Part shown: one piece after another, positions 62,801 to 64,000 of the stretch
How the letters are laid out: each line of letters begins with the position of its first letter
Position numbering within the stretch: position 1 is the first letter of the stretch
Notes under the pieces: model-generated
The model's database searches: none
Seen by the model: only the letters and a program-made list of their open reading frames with translations
Told to the model about the DNA's origin: nothing
Assembly: GCA_947846985.1 (NCBI GenBank)
Contig: CANTUZ010000001.1
Span: 33,690,727 to 33,754,726 of the forward strand
DNA from: Fratercula arctica
Taxonomy: Eukaryota > Chordata > Aves > Charadriiformes > Alcidae
DNA: 64,000 nt
Direction: 5' to 3'
Position numbers and translations under genes: made by a program

Positions 62801-64000
62801 AACGGTGTTGGTAAAAATTTGTTTCTTTACATGCCGCAGTTCTTTCAAAGCACCAGTTATAGCTTCACTCACCAAAAAGTTTGCTATCCCATTAATGGCA
62901 CGCTCCTTCAGGGAGATTGCTCTGCGTCTTCCAATCTCATAAAAGGCCATTTGAAAGACAGAAGAAGTCAACCTAGCAGCCAAATGACAAAGAGCACTGG
63001 TGCACGAAGAAACGCCTTTTTGCAGGTCTTTAAATGCACTGCCAAAACTTTTTTCAACTAATTCAGTTGCAAATTTTTGAATGCTATCTCTAATCATTAA
63101 TGACTTATGTTTAGATTTCACTTGTTTATCTAGCTCCTTACTAGTTTTCATTCTGAGATATGCAGCTTGACCTTTTTTCTCTTTCAAACCAATCCCTTTG
63201 TGTTTCGAATCGTTTCCTGCACGTACTTGTTCCGATGAGGACTCAGAATGAAAAACAGAACCCAGTATTTCAAATGAAACACTATCAGCGTATGCTGAAT
63301 AACTATTACAAACCACATCATGGTGATTTTGACCTGTCCCATCTCCACCAAGATTAATTCGACATAAACATTCAGAAGAACCACAGCTCCCTAGTGGACT
63401 GAAAGCCGATGATCTAATAGGGCTGAACAAGCCTCCATTCTCTTCTCCTGATGTTTTAACTGGGCGAGGGGAATCCGGGACATCAAAGATGCTGCTATAT
63501 GGCGATTCTGGTTTACGAGGAGTTGGTTTCTTTACATTGGCTGGGAGAGTGGGACGATCAAACTTGAATTTCTGAGGATTCATTGTAATGCTTGCCGAAG
63601 ACAACTGTTCATGTGCAGCCCTCCTTTTCTGTGAGGGATTCCCTACAATGGGATCCCTAATAACTTTGCAAGAGTTTTCCAAGGCTTGTTCCAGCTCATC
63701 AAACTGATCAAAACTATCAAAAAATTCACTTACTTCTGAATCTGAATCCTCTATACCATCTTTCACTACTGGAATTTTTGGCAGCTGAAGTTTTGCCTTC
63801 AAGCTTTTTTGATACCCTTCTTCATCTAAGAAGATGATGGGGCTTGGGCTGGAACAATCTGACTCAGAGGATTCAGCTGGAGAGGAAGAAAATAACGTTT
63901 TACGTAAAAAATTAACACCTTGATCAGAAGGATTATACGGCTTATAGAAACTCCTTTGTATCCAAGGATCAGAAATTGAGGTTGTAACTGAATTTTTTAC
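41752..64000 (-). CDS. AKAP11: AKAP11 (A-kinase anchoring protein 11 / AKAP220), 3' six coding exons, 5' incomplete
   Basis: This is a scaffold protein that anchors PKA and also binds PP1, GSK3-beta and IQGAP1; it acts on vesicles, ER contacts and the cytoskeleton and is an autophagy receptor for PKA RI-alpha (family knowledge). The coding parts join as 59520-64000, 56913-57068, 52224-52307, 51404-51450, 47500-47660 and 41752-41898. All introns are GT-AG and the frame stays open for 1,691 codons, ending in TGA at 41752-41754. Human AKAP11 is about 1,900 residues, so roughly the first 200-250 residues are outside the window. Recognition rests on long stretches matching the mammalian protein as I remember it: [14 protein letters not shown] near the start, APATPPSTP in the middle, and [19 protein letters not shown] plus [11 protein letters not shown] near the C-terminus. 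Splice phases are 2, 2, 2, 1, 0. The promoter is not in the window. Confidence 0.97.
44622..45630 (-). mobile_element. CR1 LINE, 5'-truncated, RT C-terminal half with a frameshift
   Basis: The 3' end lies at about 44622 (ATAGAATCACAGAATC on the plus strand). Two open segments on the minus strand cover the element: 45329-45583 has [19 protein letters not shown] and [10 protein letters not shown] (catalytic FADD kept), and 44708-45271 has [37 protein letters not shown] and [16 protein letters not shown]. They are in different registers, so at least one frameshift lies between 45271 and 45329. The 5' break is near 45630, just upstream of the GVPQ/LGP motif. It lies in the last AKAP11 intron, sense to the gene. 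Confidence 0.92.
46073..46279 (-). mobile_element. CR1 LINE 3'-end fragment
   Basis: Read on the plus strand the sequence has the inverse CR1 end: ACAGAATCACAGAATGG, GGTTGGAAGGGACC, then the CCCTGCCATGGGCAGGG hairpin typical of the CR1 3' UTR and the end of ORF2 up to a CCTCACCACCCTCA segment. It is about 200 bp, strongly 5'-truncated, and lies in the last AKAP11 intron in the same orientation as the gene. Confidence 0.9.
47500..47660 (-). CDS. AKAP11: AKAP11 coding exon (C-terminal domain, first part)
   Basis: This 161-nt exon has acceptor GTTAG|GTTCGG at 47660 and donor GTCTTG|GTACGT at 47500, ending in phase 0. It contains [20 protein letters not shown] and [13 protein letters not shown]. 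This conserved C-terminal domain is close to the human counterpart (DPQLR...LQWL.ASE.EV..L.FHD). The open frame continues a little past the donor into the intron, which would give a wrong C-terminus if the splice were missed. Confidence 0.95.
47661..51403 (-). other. AKAP11 intron hosting the long antisense CR1
   Basis: The intron runs from GTAATG to GTTAG (3.7 kb). More than a third of it is the CR1 at 48810-50172. The rest is unique AT-rich sequence with an A-run at 48558-48571 and another at 50594-50608. Confidence 0.8.
48810..50172 (+). mobile_element. CR1 LINE, 5'-truncated, near-continuous reverse transcriptase 3' half, in an AKAP11 intron
   Basis: The element begins inside ORF2 at a segment reading [10 protein letters not shown], the usual CR1 run-up to the RT palm. 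It then shows [37 protein letters not shown] at the catalytic box, [27 protein letters not shown] and the C-terminal [18 protein letters not shown]. It ends with the CR1 3' UTR and an ATTCTATGATGCTATGA-type tail. One in-frame TAG (49367-49369) sits where CR1 has a Trp, and the catalytic FADD reads FPDD, so the copy is inactive. It lies opposite to AKAP11, in the intron between exons 51404-51450 and 47500-47660. It is the most complete CR1 in the window, but the 5' UTR, ORF1 and the endonuclease domain are missing. Confidence 0.93.
51404..51450 (-). CDS. AKAP11: AKAP11 short coding exon (acidic linker)
   Basis: This 47-nt exon has acceptor TACAG|TGATGG at 51450 and donor GAAG|GTAATG at 51404. 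It encodes an acidic linker, [15 protein letters not shown], entered in phase 2 and left in phase 1. Length and composition match the corresponding mammalian linker. Such a short exon is easily missed by gene finders, but without it the frame between the flanking exons breaks. Confidence 0.9.
51451..52223 (-). other. AKAP11 773-bp intron
   Basis: The intron runs from GTTGGT to TACAG and is AT-rich. Nothing else was recognised in it. Confidence 0.8.
52224..52307 (-). CDS. AKAP11: AKAP11 coding exon ([20 protein letters not shown])
   Basis: This 84-nt exon has acceptor GGCAG|TAATGG at 52307 and donor GACAG|GTTGGT at 52224, phase 2 on both sides. The product is [14 protein letters not shown] followed by an acidic segment and LSFPTSD, matching the mammalian protein in order and length. 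It has no stop-bounded open frame of useful length and is found only through splice signals and homology. Confidence 0.93.
52308..56912 (-). other. AKAP11 4.6-kb intron without recognised elements
   Basis: The intron runs from GTAATT to GGCAG. It is AT-rich unique sequence with no CR1 or LTR signature and no coding potential that I could support. A short TA-rich simple stretch lies at 54144-54157. Confidence 0.75.
56913..57068 (-). CDS. AKAP11: AKAP11 coding exon ([19 protein letters not shown])
   Basis: This 156-nt exon has acceptor TTTAG|CTCTG at 57068 and donor GACAG|GTAATT at 56913. The first base completes the split Ser codon from the giant exon and the exon ends in phase 2. Its translation contains [19 protein letters not shown] and [12 protein letters not shown], among the best-conserved stretches of AKAP11, with an acidic, Ser-rich character. 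Confidence 0.95.
57069..59519 (-). other. AKAP11 intron after the giant exon
   Basis: The intron runs from GTAATA to TTTAG. It is AT-rich unique sequence with homopolymer runs (an A-run then G-run read on the plus strand at about 57172-57198, a T-run at 59336-59350). No transposon end, coding exon or RNA gene was recognised. Confidence 0.8.
59520..64000 (-). CDS. AKAP11: AKAP11 giant coding exon (5' end beyond window)
   Basis: The exon is open in frame from the window edge (codon 64000-63998) to a donor AAG|GTAATA at 59520/59519, phase 2. In order along the protein it shows: a Ser-rich SSSPSP tract (about 63.85 kb); an acidic run followed by the FFAT-like EFFDSFD at 63707-63727, a VAP-binding type motif reported for this family; helical blocks resembling PKA-binding amphipathic helices at about 62.93-63.12, 62.72-62.81 and 62.59-62.68 kb; a Lys-rich segment with APATPPSTP at about 61.20-61.28 kb; TIQY at 61034-61045, where mammals have the PP1-docking KVQF; further conserved helical blocks at about 60.47-60.63 and 59.9-60.09 kb; and the region aligned to the mammalian RII-binding helix at about 59641-59700. 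A single very large exon is the known layout of this gene. No stop or frameshift was seen. Confidence 0.97.
63707..63727 (-). other. AKAP11: FFAT-like VAP-binding motif in AKAP11
   Basis: The codons read EFFDSFD, preceded by an acidic stretch (EDSDSEVS). The FFAT consensus is EFFDAxE with an acidic flank; AKAP220 has been listed in the literature among FFAT-like, VAP-binding candidates. The motif is intact here, which supports conserved ER tethering in birds. Confidence 0.7.

Noticed and set aside
1..64000. Search by eye for CRISPR arrays, tRNA/rRNA genes, bacterial operons or a novel defence-type system
   Set aside because: The window is vertebrate nuclear DNA dominated by one large intron-containing gene and CR1 repeats; nothing of these kinds is present.

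Overview
The window is vertebrate nuclear DNA, almost certainly from a bird. It carries many CR1 LINE fragments with the typical avian 3' end (ATTCTATG-type terminal repeats), an LTR-like repeat of a type common in bird genomes, and one large multi-exon gene whose protein is clearly AKAP11 (A-kinase anchoring protein 11, AKAP220). The species cannot be named from the sequence alone.

Right part, about 37.4-64 kb: AKAP11 lies on the minus strand. Six coding exons can be placed to the base by GT/AG boundaries and an open frame: 59520-64000 (the giant exon, running off the window edge), 56913-57068, 52224-52307, 51404-51450, 47500-47660 and 41752-41898 (ends in TGA). Together they give 5,076 nt, or 1,691 codons plus stop. 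The N-terminal ~200-250 residues, the promoter and the first exons lie beyond 64000. The 3' UTR probably runs about 4.3 kb to a poly(A) signal near 37.44 kb. Introns hold three CR1 pieces; the one at 48.8-50.2 kb lies antisense to the gene and keeps a long reverse-transcriptase reading frame.

Left part, 1 to about 37.4 kb: no protein-coding gene was recognised. It holds a 1.1-kb LTR-like repeat (2.8-3.9 kb), a nested CR1-in-CR1 insertion (12.4-13.9 kb), two pentanucleotide microsatellites, three further CR1 3' ends, and much unique sequence. By conserved vertebrate synteny (AKAP11 followed in tandem by TNFSF11/RANKL) this should be the AKAP11-TNFSF11 intergenic region, which in mammals carries distal TNFSF11 enhancers. 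Within it are two diverged direct copies (about 14.65-15.12 and 22.93-23.40 kb) of a ~470-bp element with no transposon hallmark. This pair is the most interesting unexplained structure in the window. Several other unique segments look like candidate regulatory elements but are not proven.

No bacterial, viral-coding, CRISPR, tRNA or rRNA features were seen. In the AKAP11 protein, two signalling docking sites known from mammals (the PP1 KVxF-type motif and the hydrophobic face of the PKA RII-binding helix) are changed, whereas the FFAT-like VAP-binding motif and the amphipathic helical blocks are kept.
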